A DNA stretch of 64,000 bases, from contig NC_064681.1 in assembly GCF_023278565.1 (NCBI RefSeq), positions 3,348,001 to 3,412,000 on the forward strand, read 5' to 3'. The stretch comes from Colletotrichum lupini. Taxonomy: Eukaryota; Ascomycota; Sordariomycetes; Glomerellales; Glomerellaceae. The notes below the pieces were generated by a model that did not search any database, had not been told where the DNA came from, and worked only from the letters and a program-made list of their open reading frames with translations. Position 1 is the stretch's first letter; the number at the start of each line of letters is the position of its first letter. Both the position numbers and the translations under genes were made by a program. Positions 21,908 through 33,344 of the stretch are shown piece by piece.

Positions 21908-24900
21908 TCATACTGAAACGTACGCGGATAACCGCTCACAAACTGGTGACAGCCCTCTCAATAGTCTCGAGTCGTCAGCCTCAAGAAGGAGCAATAACGA
22001 GAAGCAAAGTGCCAGTGACGGGTCCTCGTTCTTTTCGCCGACGATCGGCTTGTCCTTCTCTCCCATAGCACGGAGACCAACTTGGAGCACCAAATGAGCC
22101 ATCGTCCACTCGCAAGGGAACACTACGACATCTCCTTCACCCGATGGTGCTCCCTCGCAGGTGAGATTTGCAAAAAGCTGCTGGTGACGAACGAGTTGTA
22201 GCCCTGCCTTTGAGACGCTGCCGCAAATGGCGGATGGATCTCCGCCTGGTGTTGGCCAGAGGGTTGTGACGAGGGACATGCCGTGGTGGTAGTGTAGTGA
22301 GCCCCATGAGAGTAAAGTTTCTTGAAGAGCGTGATCCCATGTCTGTGGCGTTAAAGATGGAGTTGAAGGTGAAGAAGAAATTGAGGTTGTGATCTCTTTC
22401 CATCTCGCGAACCATGAGTCAAGACCTTGGCGGTAGGTTTCGCAAATATCTCGAAGGGGTTGAGTCTCGTGGATGACTGAAGTATTGAGCTCGCGGTCAA
22501 GGATTGTGCTGTGGATCTGCATCTTGAGGAGGGATACTTGGTATGAAGAGGTTGAGATCTCATCTTGGAGGCTGTTGCCGCTCTTTTCTACGAGCTCCTG
22601 TGACATAGTGTCAGATACAGATGGAATGAGGTGTATGTTGGAGACGTACGCGACGTAGATCGTCTCCGATGACAAGTAGACTTGGTCTGCTAAAGGCAAT
22701 CGAAACATGGCTTCATGGGACAATTAGCCTCTCCCATCGTGAATCTTAGTACTCGGGTGAGATCAACATACCTCTCAAGAGTGTACAAAGTCCTAGTAAG
22801 CATGCAAAACAGACCATGGTCCTCGTCTTCCTCCATCGATGGCCGATGTGACAAGTCGAGAAAGAGGCGGATAGCGAAACCCAGATGTCGCCAGACATCT
22901 CCTGCGCTGGGTTGGAGGAGGGTGTATACGCAAATGAGGAGGGTTCGTTGGAGCAGACTGACGTTTTCAGTGCGGGAGGCGTGGGTGCAGGTGATTGGGA
23001 GAGAGCTGATAGCGTTTTGGAAGTGATGCTCTGCCAGGGCGGAAAGTGAGGGTGTGGATTTGCTACTGGTTTGGGCGCCGAGAGCGATTATGAGGTTGAA
23101 GAGAGGGGTATTGTGTGGACGTGGAGGAGCAGCGTTGGGGTGGTAATATGTGGTCAGGATGTTGTTGATGGTTTGGGGTTGGAAGATTGGGAGGAAGGTG
23201 TTTATTGAGCGGCTGAAGAGGTTGAAGATGGGAGCAGCTAGACATTCTGGCAAAGGTTGGAAGGAGATGAGGCTCTGAAACGAGAGAGTCGAAATTGTGT
23301 TTCTCATGGCAATGCGTACTGTCGATAATAGTTTGTAGCTTGCTTTATGTTGAAGTTGATCTCGCAGACAACTGAGAGAGGTCCAGGGGCCGAAGAAAAC
23401 TGTGCTGAGAAGAGGAATAGATGGTGTGGCATCAGAGGGAGCCAACGCGCCCCGTTGGAGAGGCAGGAATAAGGGATTTCCGGTAGCTGATGGCTGATGT
23501 GTGTTGCTTGACGAACGTGAAGGTGATGGTATCTGCTTTGAAAGATCCTTCAGCTCCCCGATAAGAAGTTGCACACGTCGGAGTGGGATGTTTGCCTTCA
23601 GAATCGGGTCAAAGATGAAGCACTCTCGCGAGGTCCTCGCGCATTCCTTACAAGCAGGCAGTTGACGCTGACACTTTGTTCGTCTATCCCTACAAAAGCT
23701 GCAGGAGGGAATCGCGTCAAGAATGACGTCTAGCTCCTTTTCCAAGTCGCTGGCGTTGCTATCCCTAGTATCTCGCCCACGCTCAGCCCTAGTCTCGTTA
23801 GGTTCTGAAGAAGGCGAGGAAACCGTCTGTCCGCCGCCAGAAGGAAGCGAGAAGCAACTTTCGTTCGTGACAAAGTCTTGATCTATGAAGTCTGTCCACC
23901 ACTGCTCGTCATTCAAAAAGTCTCTGTCAGCGGTTTCTGGTTCCGATGGAGGAGGCGTTGGTCTCTTTGGAGGCGGGAAGGAAATGTTTCGGTGGCGAAT
24001 GCTGTGGATTCGTCGCTGAGTGACTAGACAGTCGAGTTCTTCGAGGACTTGCATGTCGTAGTGGCTTCCGTTGTGGCCGAGCGGATTGCGGAGGTTCGTT
24101 TCGATGAGTTCGTTGATGTAGCTTGCTGTGTCGGATAGAGGTGGCCATCTGCTTGAGAGGTTGGTCTATGATTCGAGTTATTGACTGCTTTGATATGAAT
24201 CCCCATTTCGGTCTTTCTGGTATTGAGCTAGACTTACGAGAAGTACTGAGAGATTCTTCAATGAGGCGGTGGCAATGTCTGCGAGTGACGCACGCAGTAA
24301 CTTTGTAGCATGGTTTCGAAGAGCGTAGAGCAAGAGCATGCCAGCTTGGAACATCCTGTTGCCGATTTCGAATACCATGACAAGACCGCCAGACTCGGCC
24401 GCCTTCGCATCCAGTGCTATCAGCTCGATAGCTGCGTTCACCACGGATACCAGAGATGTTTCGGAAACGGCGATGTTGCGGGAGCAAGGACGGTGTAGCA
24501 TGATTTGGCATTGGAGACAACTAGCCACCAGCGATGAGTGCGCATTTCCGTGCGCAGAGACATCGTGAGAGAGATTTTGTGTCCTGACATCCATCTGCTG
24601 GACCCAGTCGTCATGGGACCCGAAATAACTAGGAACAGGGCGGTCGAAAAATTGGGTTGCCTGGATCTCGGATTTCATGATGCAGACTTGGAGGTCAAGG
24701 AGGAACTGCCGCTCTTTTGGGGTGCTGACTCGCTTTGAATCGGCCCTTTCTGCCAAGTCAGATACGTCGCCGAAGTCGTAGGGAAGCCTGGTTGTAATGT
24801 GCTCATCACTCAAGGCAACTGGACATCCTCCAGAGATGGACACGATTCTGTCGAGTTGGTAGACCTGTACGGGGTTGTGTGAGCAATAAGCTTGACCTAG

Positions 24901-26033
24901 ACTTTTATTGATCGTGTACTTACGACCCAAAAGATGCGTCGGCGCTGCTCCGCGTGTGCTCTATCTCTAAAGATGCGTGGTTCTGGCTCTTGATGCAGTC
25001 CAAGGCTTACAGCCATGCGCATAGCATCTCCGGTAAGATACCATAGATTGGAAGTTTGAGATAGCAACAGCGCAAGTTGTATAAGCAATATCAGACACTG
25101 TAAAGCCGAGATGGAACATTCATGCAGCAAGTCGTCGACGTACTTCATGGCGTCCGCGTGTAGAGCCTCACTGAGAGCCGCGACTTTACGAAAGTCTTGG
25201 TTCTTTGAGTTGAGGGCACTGATTGCCATGGTCATCGAGATGACGAATCGAGAAAGGGCATCTTGAACACGGGAAAGCCCCGGTTTAGCGCTGTTGATGC
25301 ATGTGTGGTTAAAGTGGTAGGCTAGCTCTGCCTCCGAGAAACAGGGGAATCGCGGGAGGATCTCTTCGGTGTAGTTTCTGAATAGCCGTTCCATCACGTT
25401 GAGAGGAACGTGTTGTGAGTTGAAGCTTGAGAACTGACTTGCGTATGCTTCGCCTGCTGTTCGGGGGTTGACTTCATGGTAGATTCCGCGAATTGGGATT
25501 TTAAGTGGTGGACGCTCAGAGGGATAGAAGAGTTTCGACTTATGTGGTAATATAGCTGAGCCTTGGAAGAGACTGAGAGAAAGGTTATTCGTGATTGAGA
25601 TGGAGGCTACCTGAGCGGCGACATCGTGAGCGACGTCAGCTTCACGGACTTCATTGACGGAGCCATGGTCATCTGCATCTACCGAGGCGGATTTCAGTCG
25701 TTGCAACTCGGCTAAGCGATGTTCGAGGTGCTGAAGAAGACTATCAACAGAGTTTATTAGTTTCCACTTCATTATTCACAGATTCATACGACAACATAAC
25801 ATGCCTGCGAGGAATTTCGGCAGACTTTTGCCGGTTGATTGCGGTGCACTCAGCTCTGGCGGTAACGCATCTTAGACATCTTGGTGTACCTCTGTCGCAC
25901 TGAATGGGACCATTAGTCAAGGGGCTAACAACCTAAGAAGACTTCACCATATTCATACCTTTTGCTTGAGTCGATGACATCTGGCGCAGGCTGGCGTGGA
26001 TCTGTGCCTTTTGCTTCTCAGGTCGGAACCCAT
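21908..26033 (-). CDS. Tandem Zn2Cys6 transcription factor: two regulators in one open frame
   Basis: Minus-strand exons are 26033-25959, 25899-25790, 25740-24924, 24864-24238, 24165-22772, 22710-22650 and 22597-21908, giving 1,257 residues. Zinc cluster 1 is at residues 16-43 (CARCHRLKQKC, then CLRC and C), joined across intron 1. Coiled-coil-like LLQHLEHRLAELQRLK follows, then a fungal-type middle homology domain (ETAYHFNH-like segment, FWVVYQLDRIVS). That regulator's expected C-terminus (INELIETNLRNP) reads straight on, without a stop, into a second cluster at residues 698-725 (CSFCRDRRTKC, then CKECARTSREC). A second regulatory domain with LYTLERSHVSIAFSRPSLLV follows. Both clusters have C-X2-C-X6-C-X6-C-X2-C-X6-C spacing. 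No in-frame ATG lies between 24054 and cluster 2, so the second half has no obvious own start. The donor after exon 2 is uncertain (GTATGA used; AG|GCATGT 15 nt earlier also fits). Targets are unknown. Confidence 0.7.
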
Positions 26034-26768
26034 CTTCAGCCAGCCGCCACTGATCAAAGGATTTGACGATTGTCTACGACACTAACATACAACAAGACTG
26101 AATAAGCATCATGAAGTACCTTGGTCGCTGTTAATCCCAGGATCTGCTCCATACACAAGAGTTCAGTAACAGCTCAGTGTTTGTTCATGTCAAAAACGCC
26201 TGGGGATGAGGGGGTTAGTTGGTTGGCACATGATTGGCCGCTTCTCAACCCCACCAAGACTAGTAGATAAATCCGTCTCAGTCTCTCAGATGAGTCTGGG
26301 GTCACTTTCATACTGAATGCCATTGACATTTGGTGCATATCGTTTTATCTGGCTTAAATATCTCCATGTTTCGTGAGAATTTCGTTTGTATTGGTGAACT
26401 GATTCTCTTAATTTAATATGACTTCATCTGGGGTATGTTTTCGAAACTTACGTCGTAGAGCGCGTCCGCGGAAGGACGAAATATCAACTATATAGACAAA
26501 TAATCGAGCCTGTCTAGAGACCCAGAGCATCCAAATTGTCTGCTGTGAAAGACCTTTAGACTCATAGCTTGATATCCAAAGACTTGTCGTTCACATTCGC
26601 TGTGTATGATGACGACACGTGAGTCTGCGACCACCTCAGATATAAGTACCCCGCTGCCGGTCCACCATAAGACGTCGATACCCATCATTCTATCATCTGC
26701 ATGATCCTGAGATCTACTTTCTACGCTCAAACCTGGTTTAAAATTGCCTTAAGCCATTGACCAACGAT
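26034..26768. other. Divergent promoter region, Zn2Cys6 regulator / HRI1-like
   Basis: A 735-bp region between two divergent genes. It is moderately AT-rich. No further zinc-cluster exon or recognisable RNA gene was seen. Confidence 0.45.
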
Positions 26769-27510
26769 ATGCCGTCGCAAGCTGTCCAGCGCATCAGCAT
26801 TCGCTGGTTGCCCGAGCCTGCCTATGAAGATACCGATACGATTGCACTCAACGTAGGAAGGTATTTCATAGACTTGCGATTTACCCAAGAAACTCAGACT
26901 GTCCAATGGAGCCGCGCGGGAGAGAGGATCACTTTGAAGACCGAACCCCGTACGTACTGTCATCATCTTCCTCGATGTCTCTCTGCTCGATAATCAAAGA
27001 TCATTGTTTTGACGTATCAATCGAGCCACAGCAACATTCCGATGGACGCATATCATTGACTCTTTGAACCTGACCGTACCGGACGATGCCTATTTCGAGA
27101 AGCTGCCTAATGGGGATGACCTCGAAATCGGCACCACGCCTTGTCCTCACAGGAATGGTGTTCCAACCGACTACGAAGAAGTCTGGAGAGACGTTACGAA
27201 GCGTGGCACGAATAAAACACCTTCCTGGATAATTCAGAGCAAAGACGGAAGAACTTTCATTGGGAAGGTTGGGGTCATATATCTCTCCATCTGCAAGGCG
27301 TCGGCGACAGAATTTGCCGCGCGTCGGGAGGATTATGATTCCCAGCATGGAATTTGGAATTGCACATTTGAATCTGAGAATGATGGAAGCATGCCCAAAG
27401 CGTCCGCGGTGGTGACTATGGTAGACAACGAAGCGCAAAAGTCGGTAAATGGAGGTCTGGTCAGCATCGGTGGTGTTGTTTATGTATTTCGGGGTGTTAG
27501 TCAAGACTGA
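26769..27510 (+). CDS. HRI1: HRI1-like protein
   Basis: Two exons, 26769-26949 and 27032-27510, give 219 residues. The intron is GT-AG, and joining restores EPPTFRWTHIIDS. Motifs RISIRWLPEPAYEDTDTIAL near the start, then WRDV, SWIIQSKDGRTFIGKVG and AARREDY, resemble my recollection of the fungal HRI1 family. Yeast Hri1 is a small beta-barrel, lipocalin-like protein reported to associate with the casein kinase Hrr25; its biochemical role is not established. No signal peptide or membrane segment is present, so a cytosolic location is likely. I am confident that this is a real two-exon gene and moderately confident of the family name. Confidence 0.65.
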
Positions 27511-28318
27511 AGACGTATGCATCTACGTTCGACATTGAATCCACTGTCATACTTTCGTTCGAGCAAGTCAGATATTTCCTAAAACGAAGAGACATGGTGA
27601 TTCCCGGCCGTGATGATCTCACATATCCAATCGCATTTGCTTTAGAGTCAAACGCGAAGGCAGTCTGATCAAGAAGTTGCTCAATCAGTGATTTCATGAC
27701 AAATGATGCCAACCCCAAGTCTCTCCTGATGTCAAGACTAGCGAAGCAGGATGATCGGGAATTCGCTAGTGTCGGCTATTCGCGAAGTCCCACTTACCCA
27801 CAACCATTATCTACAGTGGGATGGGGGGAGGGGGCTTTATCTCCATGGGGAACCCAAGTGATTCCCCCGCAGATAGGATCGGCGACATCCCCGTCTGTAT
27901 ACTGGAGCCTGTGATAACGCACTCCGCTGACGGCGGTCGAGATTGTCACCCGGCAGTGACAGTATGTCATTCAGATAGCGCTTGGCCGGACATGAGCATG
28001 GAAGTGGATCTTGAACGAGCAATCCTACAGGCTCAACAGAGTCTTGTATCTTGAATGTTACTTTGCTCTCTGAGATTGCTCCCCTCCGGTAGTTATCAGA
28101 TATCTGGCGGTTATTTCGATATAAGATATTGTTGCTGGAGCTCCCTCGCTAAAAAGTTTTGGCTTCGAAAGTCCCTTTTATGTAGTCGATAACGTGATTG
28201 CACTTGGCAACAGCGACATAACACAAGACAATATTGATCTCGACTCAAGACTTCTGGTGCTGTGATACTCCCCGTTCTTTATTAGCCCAGTGACAATAGC
28301 CACGGAAAATCACCAGCG
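27511..28318. other. Intergenic, promoter side of the amino acid transporter
   Basis: About 800 bp holding the HRI1-like 3' end and the transporter 5' region. GC-skewed runs (tgggatggggggaggggg) lie near 27,818-27,835. Two HGATAR sites are listed separately. Small open frames here have no recognisable content. Confidence 0.45.
28093..28192 (+). promoter_or_regulatory. Two GATA-factor (HGATAR) motifs upstream of the transporter
   Basis: TTATCA at 28093-28098 (TGATAA on the other strand) and CGATAA at 28187-28192 both fit HGATAR, the core bound by nitrogen GATA factors (AreA/NIT2). They lie 127-226 bp before the start codon of an amino acid transporter. The motif is short and can occur by chance. 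Confidence 0.3.
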
Positions 28319-30332
28319 ATGCCACCGTACACAAGAACATCTTTGGAGGGCTCATCCGAGAAAATGGAGCCGGCGACGAACGGCGATGCATTCCCCGAAC
28401 GAAACACCAAAACGGAGTGCATTGACATTGATGATAACCGTGAGGTCTTCCATGAGGAGGAATACAGGGCATTAGGTTGGTAGGTCATGTTATGATTAGA
28501 GTCGGAATTTCACTTTCGCCAGGGTACAGGTCACTGACACTGTGCATCATCTCAGGAAACGCACTGGCATCATCTTGATGAAGCTATGCTTTGCCACTGG
28601 TGTATTGACAATTCCATCTGCCTTCAGCTCAGTTGGGTACGGCCCGGGAATTGCCCTGCTCGTGGGTTGGGGAACACTGGCAACTTGTATGCCTTCATTT
28701 CAACATTGTCCCCAACTCTCGTCTCTTGCATCATCTTACTAATCGTACGTGCCGGAAGACTATGCGTACATCATGTACGTCTTTAGGATGAGATACGCTG
28801 GAGTTCACAGCATTGCTGATGCTGCAGCGCTGATGGGCGGACCTATTGCCCGAGAGATTGCTGGTGGTCTCTTCCTGCTGACTTGGATGTAAGACACGAG
28901 AAATTCTGATGAGCAACCGATTGTTTCTCTATAATACTGACACTCAAAAAGTCTCGCATCCGGTTCTGGCTTCATTGGTTTGGCGGAAGGGTTCAAGACA
29001 CTTTCGAACCGCCACGTCTGCAACATTGCGTGGACCCTCATCGCGGCCACATGCACCGCAATCGTGTCTAGCATTCCCACTTTGGGGAGATTGTCAATCC
29101 TAGCTTGGATAGGATTTGCTTCCATTTTTACGGCTGTCTTCATTTTCGTGTGAGTTTACCAACTCTTCTCAATATTCACCAACTTGGGGCATTATAGAAT
29201 CGCTGACAAAATTCCGCATAAAAGGGTTGGTGTGACCCAAGTCGATCGGCCTGCGGCAGCGCCACAAACCGGACCATACGACATGGAAGTACACGCCGTA
29301 GGGGTCCCTGGGTTCGTCCCAGGAGTTGTCGCTGCCGTCAACCTGTTTAGTAAGTTGTGCTCCACTGATGCATTGAGTTGACATCTGGAATGAGAGACTA
29401 ATAGCTGTGAAGCTGGTTATGGATCTACACCAACCTTCATGCCCGTGATTGCGGAGATGAGAAGCCCACGATCTTTCACCAAATCTCTGTTCTCGTCTCA
29501 AGTGTTTCTAGCCTCATGTTATGTAGCATTTGGTACGGTCGTCTACATGTTAGTGAATCAGATAGCTCGGGGATACAGTGTTGCGAATCAATGAAGAACT
29601 TGACTGACGTATCAATCGTACAGGTATTGTGGAAAGTACGTTGCGAGTCCGTCTCTGGGCTCCGCTGGCGGGACATTAGAAAAGATAGCGTATGGTGTTT
29701 CGATTCCTGGATTCATTATGACAACGACTCTTTGGGTTCATCTAGCAGCCAAATCCGTAGGAGAATAATTTCATCCGATCAGCGAGTGTAACTACTGACA
29801 AGTCTTATACTAGCTTCTTGTACGCATTCTTCGCAACTCTGTACATCTACAAAGCAAGACCGTCATTCATTGGGTGACTTGGCTGTAAGTTCCGATCGCT
29901 TTTGCAGGACAGACGTTCGTCACACTGACATCAGCAATCTGCAGTGGCTCAACGATGGGTATCAGCGCGTTGGCTTTTATCATCGCTGAAGCGGTCCCGT
30001 TCTTTAGCTATCTAGTCGGGCTCATTGGTTCTATTTGCTGCATGCCTACTTGTGTAAGTGCAAGCCAATCTACCAGACTTTAGGGCGAGTCTCGATGTGA
30101 CTGTTCACTGACGAATCGTGCCACATGACAGCTGATCATCCCAGCATTCATGGGCCTCTACATGGACTGGGAGAAAAGATCTTCTAGTAAAGTCAAGTTA
30201 TCTCTCTGTGCCCTGCACATCTTTACGATAGTCCTGGGATCATTCATGACCGTTGTGGGCACTTATACAACAATCCAAAGCATCATCGATGCGTACAAGG
30301 ATGGAAGGGTAGGATCAGCTTTTACTTGCTAA
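28319..30332 (+). CDS. Amino acid transporter, AAAP (Aa_trans) family
   Basis: Ten exons: 28319-28479, 28556-28686, 28759-28888, 28952-29149, 29198-29349, 29413-29548, 29624-29756, 29814-29884, 29945-30053 and 30132-30332, giving 473 residues. A hydrophilic N-terminus of about 55 residues is followed by the family's first helix, RTGIILMKLCFATGVLTIPS. Typical blocks follow: HSIADAAALMGGPIAREIAG, LASGSGFIGLAEGFKTLS, STPTFMPVIAEM and HWVTWLGSTMGISALAFIIAEAVPFF. About eleven membrane helices are expected. The family moves neutral amino acids with protons, at the plasma membrane or vacuole; the Neurospora mtr permease is a relative. Exon 6 uses the AAG|CTGG acceptor at 29411-29412; the nearer TAG acceptor would break the frame. 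All phases close with GT-AG introns, so the gene looks intact. The substrate cannot be told. Confidence 0.85.
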
Positions 30333-31934
30333 AATGATGGGCGAGGGCGACGACGACGAGAATTAGATATGGTGGCCGTCAATTGCCCTACAATAAGATT
30401 GGGATGGCTTGACAACCAGTCTGAAAGGATTCTGCCCAAGACTATCAGTCTCAACAACATTTGACGGAGACCCAATTGAAGTGCATCAGGTGAGGACATC
30501 CCGCAATAGATCCAGCCTCAAACATAATTCGACATCAATAAATGGGGATTTGTCTAGAGAGACATCCACTCATAAGAAGTGAAGGACTTGGAAATAAGAT
30601 TGATGTATCATGATATGAAAATTCATTCACTAAGTGTGCAATCACCCTGAACATTGTAGGAATGGTTCTCAACTTTGAATCAAGTCCCGGACTCCCCAGA
30701 CCGACTTTCCCAAGACAACCGCCGCGGACTTTTTGCCCAACGGTCTGGTTGAATTTGCTGATAGGGGATATTGCGCAAGACGCCTCAGCCTTCTTCCGCT
30801 ATTGGACATGTCTTGATAGGTGCAAAAATGCCCCTGCGGTCGTGTGGTCCCGAGCCTAGCGAAAATTTGCGTTTGACATTCCACGATGTTAATTTGCAAC
30901 CAACAGACAACCAAATCGCCTGCCCTGCCCCTCCACAATACTGAGTCATTGCAATCCTTGTGTGCAGTTATCGGCCCCCAAAGTGAAAGCCTGTCACGTA
31001 AATGATCTCTGTATTTCCGGCCGATAGCTTTTCTTCACTTAGAGCTTCCTACTGCAAGGGCTCATGCGGTAAGACGGCGTCGATAGATGGTCCTCTGCTC
31101 AAGATGAGTCTAGCCCAGAATATTCAACTGAGATGTTGCATTGCCGCCTAAATTCTCAAGCATATCTGGTCCTCTATTCGCTCGCGAGAAATTTGTCTCA
31201 TGGGATTCACCAAACAGGCAAGAGCCAAGCCCTCGGAGTCCTCCGCAATTAGGGTCCAACGTTCCAACGGCATATCGACAGGCGGCATCCGGCCAAGACA
31301 TACCGCATTAGGAAAACGCCTCCTCTTCGCTTATGAAGGCCCGCTATAGCATAAATCAGCCTTGGTATTGATTACACTGTGATTGACGGTGCTTGTGATC
31401 CCTGCCTGTTCGGATAGAAGGTCAAACGGATGTCGGCTGACAATGAGATGCCCAGCGAGAGCCGAGAAAGCTCACCACTTTACATCAATACAGGTCTCCA
31501 AAAGCGAATCAACTTTTGGAGTTATGCAGTCAGTGTAATTTGCAAGTTGAGAGCTGTTCAATATCTCGATCTAAGCTAACGTTCCTCGGCAGGCTACGGG
31601 AGTTTAACCAAAGTCCTTATGGCTCTGGATATCATATTTCCATGACAGGGCCTTGAAATATTTTCTTACCACATTCTCAAGAACGACACTGTGCCTCTAA
31701 GATGCACTGCATTATGGGTCAGCTGCTGGTGTTGCGAGAAATTAATCGTGCTGTGCCTCAGCTTCGTTGAGTCGAAGCCTGGTGGCCCTCGTCCGAGCCA
31801 CTACGCCCCACGGAAGATGAGCATTCTGAATTGTGTTCGTCTCTGACACGACTGGGCCCCTTTCTCAGAGATTTTTTCATTCAGAGATAGAAGAGGGTGA
31901 AGGAAGCCTGGCCGTCGATATGGAGCAAAACTGC
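30333..31934. other. Long noncoding stretch before the GH71 gene
   Basis: About 1.6 kb with no gene I can support. The sequence is unrepetitive, of normal composition and not RIP-like (CpA and TpG are common). Small frames around 30,662-30,938 and 31,110-31,301 have no recognisable content. Confidence 0.45.
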
Positions 31935-31942
31935 TATATAAA
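31935..31942 (+). promoter_or_regulatory. TATA box of the GH71-PLC gene
   Basis: TATATAAA lies 102 bp before the ATG at 32044, a spacing normal for a fungal TATA promoter with a short 5' leader. Confidence 0.5.
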
Positions 31943-32043
31943 TGCTAGTAAGGCTTTCACGTACCTGATGCAATTCTCCAGCAAGTTTTGCCTCTAGATT
32001 CATTCTTTTAAACTTTCGGCATTTTGCACTGTAAATTGAGGTT

Positions 32044-33134
32044 ATGAAACTCAACGCCCTTCTTTTAGCCGTTGCTGGCGCAGTCCGCGTCCAGAGTGCT
32101 GCAGTTTTCGCACATTTCATGGTCAGTTCACAGAATGAAATGCTATTCCCTGGCCGATGGGCATCTACTTACACTCTGCCAGGTGGGAAACACGGCCGAT
32201 TACACAGAAAGTACCTGGCGTACGGACATTAGACTCGCCAAAGAAGCTCATATTGACGCCTTCGCCCTCAATATGGCCCATGGAGAGCCCATGAACGAGG
32301 TTTCTCTTGAGCGCGCTTTCAATGTCGCCAAAGACGAAGGATTCAAGCTTCTATTCTCTTTCGACTACGCAGGGAGAGGTCCTTGGCCGAAGGAGACCGT
32401 CATCAGCTATCTGAAGAAGTACACATCGAAAGCCGAGTACTTCAAGCACAGTGATGGAAGGCCTTTGGTTTCTACCTTCGAGGGCCCTGGCAATGCGAAA
32501 GACTGGATCGACATCAAAAGCCAAGTCAGCTGCTTCTTCATTCCTGACTGGTCGTCTGAAGGAGCAAGGCCAGCGCTGGCCCTTGGAAACAACGTCGCGG
32601 ACGGCCTCTTCAACTGGGCTGCTTGGCCCTGGGGTCCTCGAGATATGGACACTTATGTCGACGCCTCGTACTTTCAATACTTGGACAAGAGGCCGTATAT
32701 GATGCCTGTTTCGCCGTGGTTCTACACCAATATGCCCGGTTACAACAAGAACTGGATGTGGCGAGGTGACGACATATGGCATGATCGGTGGATTCAGGTC
32801 ATTTACAACCAGCCTGAGTAAGTACCAGCTTGAGAGTGTTTCAAGGATGACATTGTACTAATATACATTCCAGATATGTCCAAATCATCTCTTGGAACGA
32901 CTATGGTGAATCTCATCACATTGGTCCTCTTTACAGCCACGCCATGGAGGCGTTCACGGTTGGGAAAGCGCCATACAACTATGCCAACAACAGACCTCAC
33001 GATGGCTGGGGTCAGACTCTACCGTTCTGGATCGACTACTACAAGACTGGCAAAGCTACTGTATCTCAAGAGAGTCTCGTTGTCTGGTACCGTACAAGCC
33101 CATCCAGCGCCTGCTCTGACGGTGGCACCGTCGG
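32044..33134 (+). pseudogene. GH71 alpha-1,3-glucanase-like region; 5' piece of a transposon-split gene
   Basis: Exons 32044-32121, 32183-32817 and 32874-33134 encode the first 324 residues plus two bases of codon 325. A signal peptide (MKLNALLLAVAGAVRVQSA) precedes the GH71 (mutanase) start, FAHFMVGNTADY. Family blocks follow: FKLLFSFDYAGRGPWP, GRPLVSTFEGP, ADGLFNWAAWPWG, SPWFYTNMPGYNKNW and IISWNDYGESHHIGP. GH71 enzymes cut alpha-1,3-glucan of fungal walls outside the cell. Both introns are GT-AG with phases that close. The coding frame stops being host DNA at the target duplication GTCGG (33130-33134), where a gypsy LTR begins; reading on gives a false stop at 33168. The host frame resumes at 40500. 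As it stands, the full-length protein cannot be made, though a truncated secreted glucanase is conceivable. Confidence 0.88.
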
Positions 33135-33344
33135 TGTCAGGCCTCGCCGGTCAGGCCTCGTCGGTTAAGGGATAGCTTAGGGGGGTATAAAAAGGGGGAC
33201 TAAGTAACAAAGGAGCAGCTTAGGTATATATAGAGCGCTAGTAATACACCTCGAGGGAAGGGCAGATTTTAATAATTCCTCTTTTAGACCCTAATAGTAG
33301 TTAGCCTCTATAAGCTTCTTCCTTATATCGTATACTTATTAATA
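33135..33344 (+). repeat. 5' LTR of the gypsy element
   Basis: 210 bp, starting TGTCAGG at the duplication and ending TATTAATA. Its outer (left) edge is unmutated relative to the 3' LTR, while its inner (right) edge carries the A/T states. Confidence 0.92.

Noticed and set aside
29350..29412. Frameshift in the amino acid transporter at exon 5/6
   Set aside because: The TAG acceptor at 29403-29404 breaks the frame, but the AAG acceptor eight bases later keeps it, with ACTAAT as the branch site, so the gene is intact.
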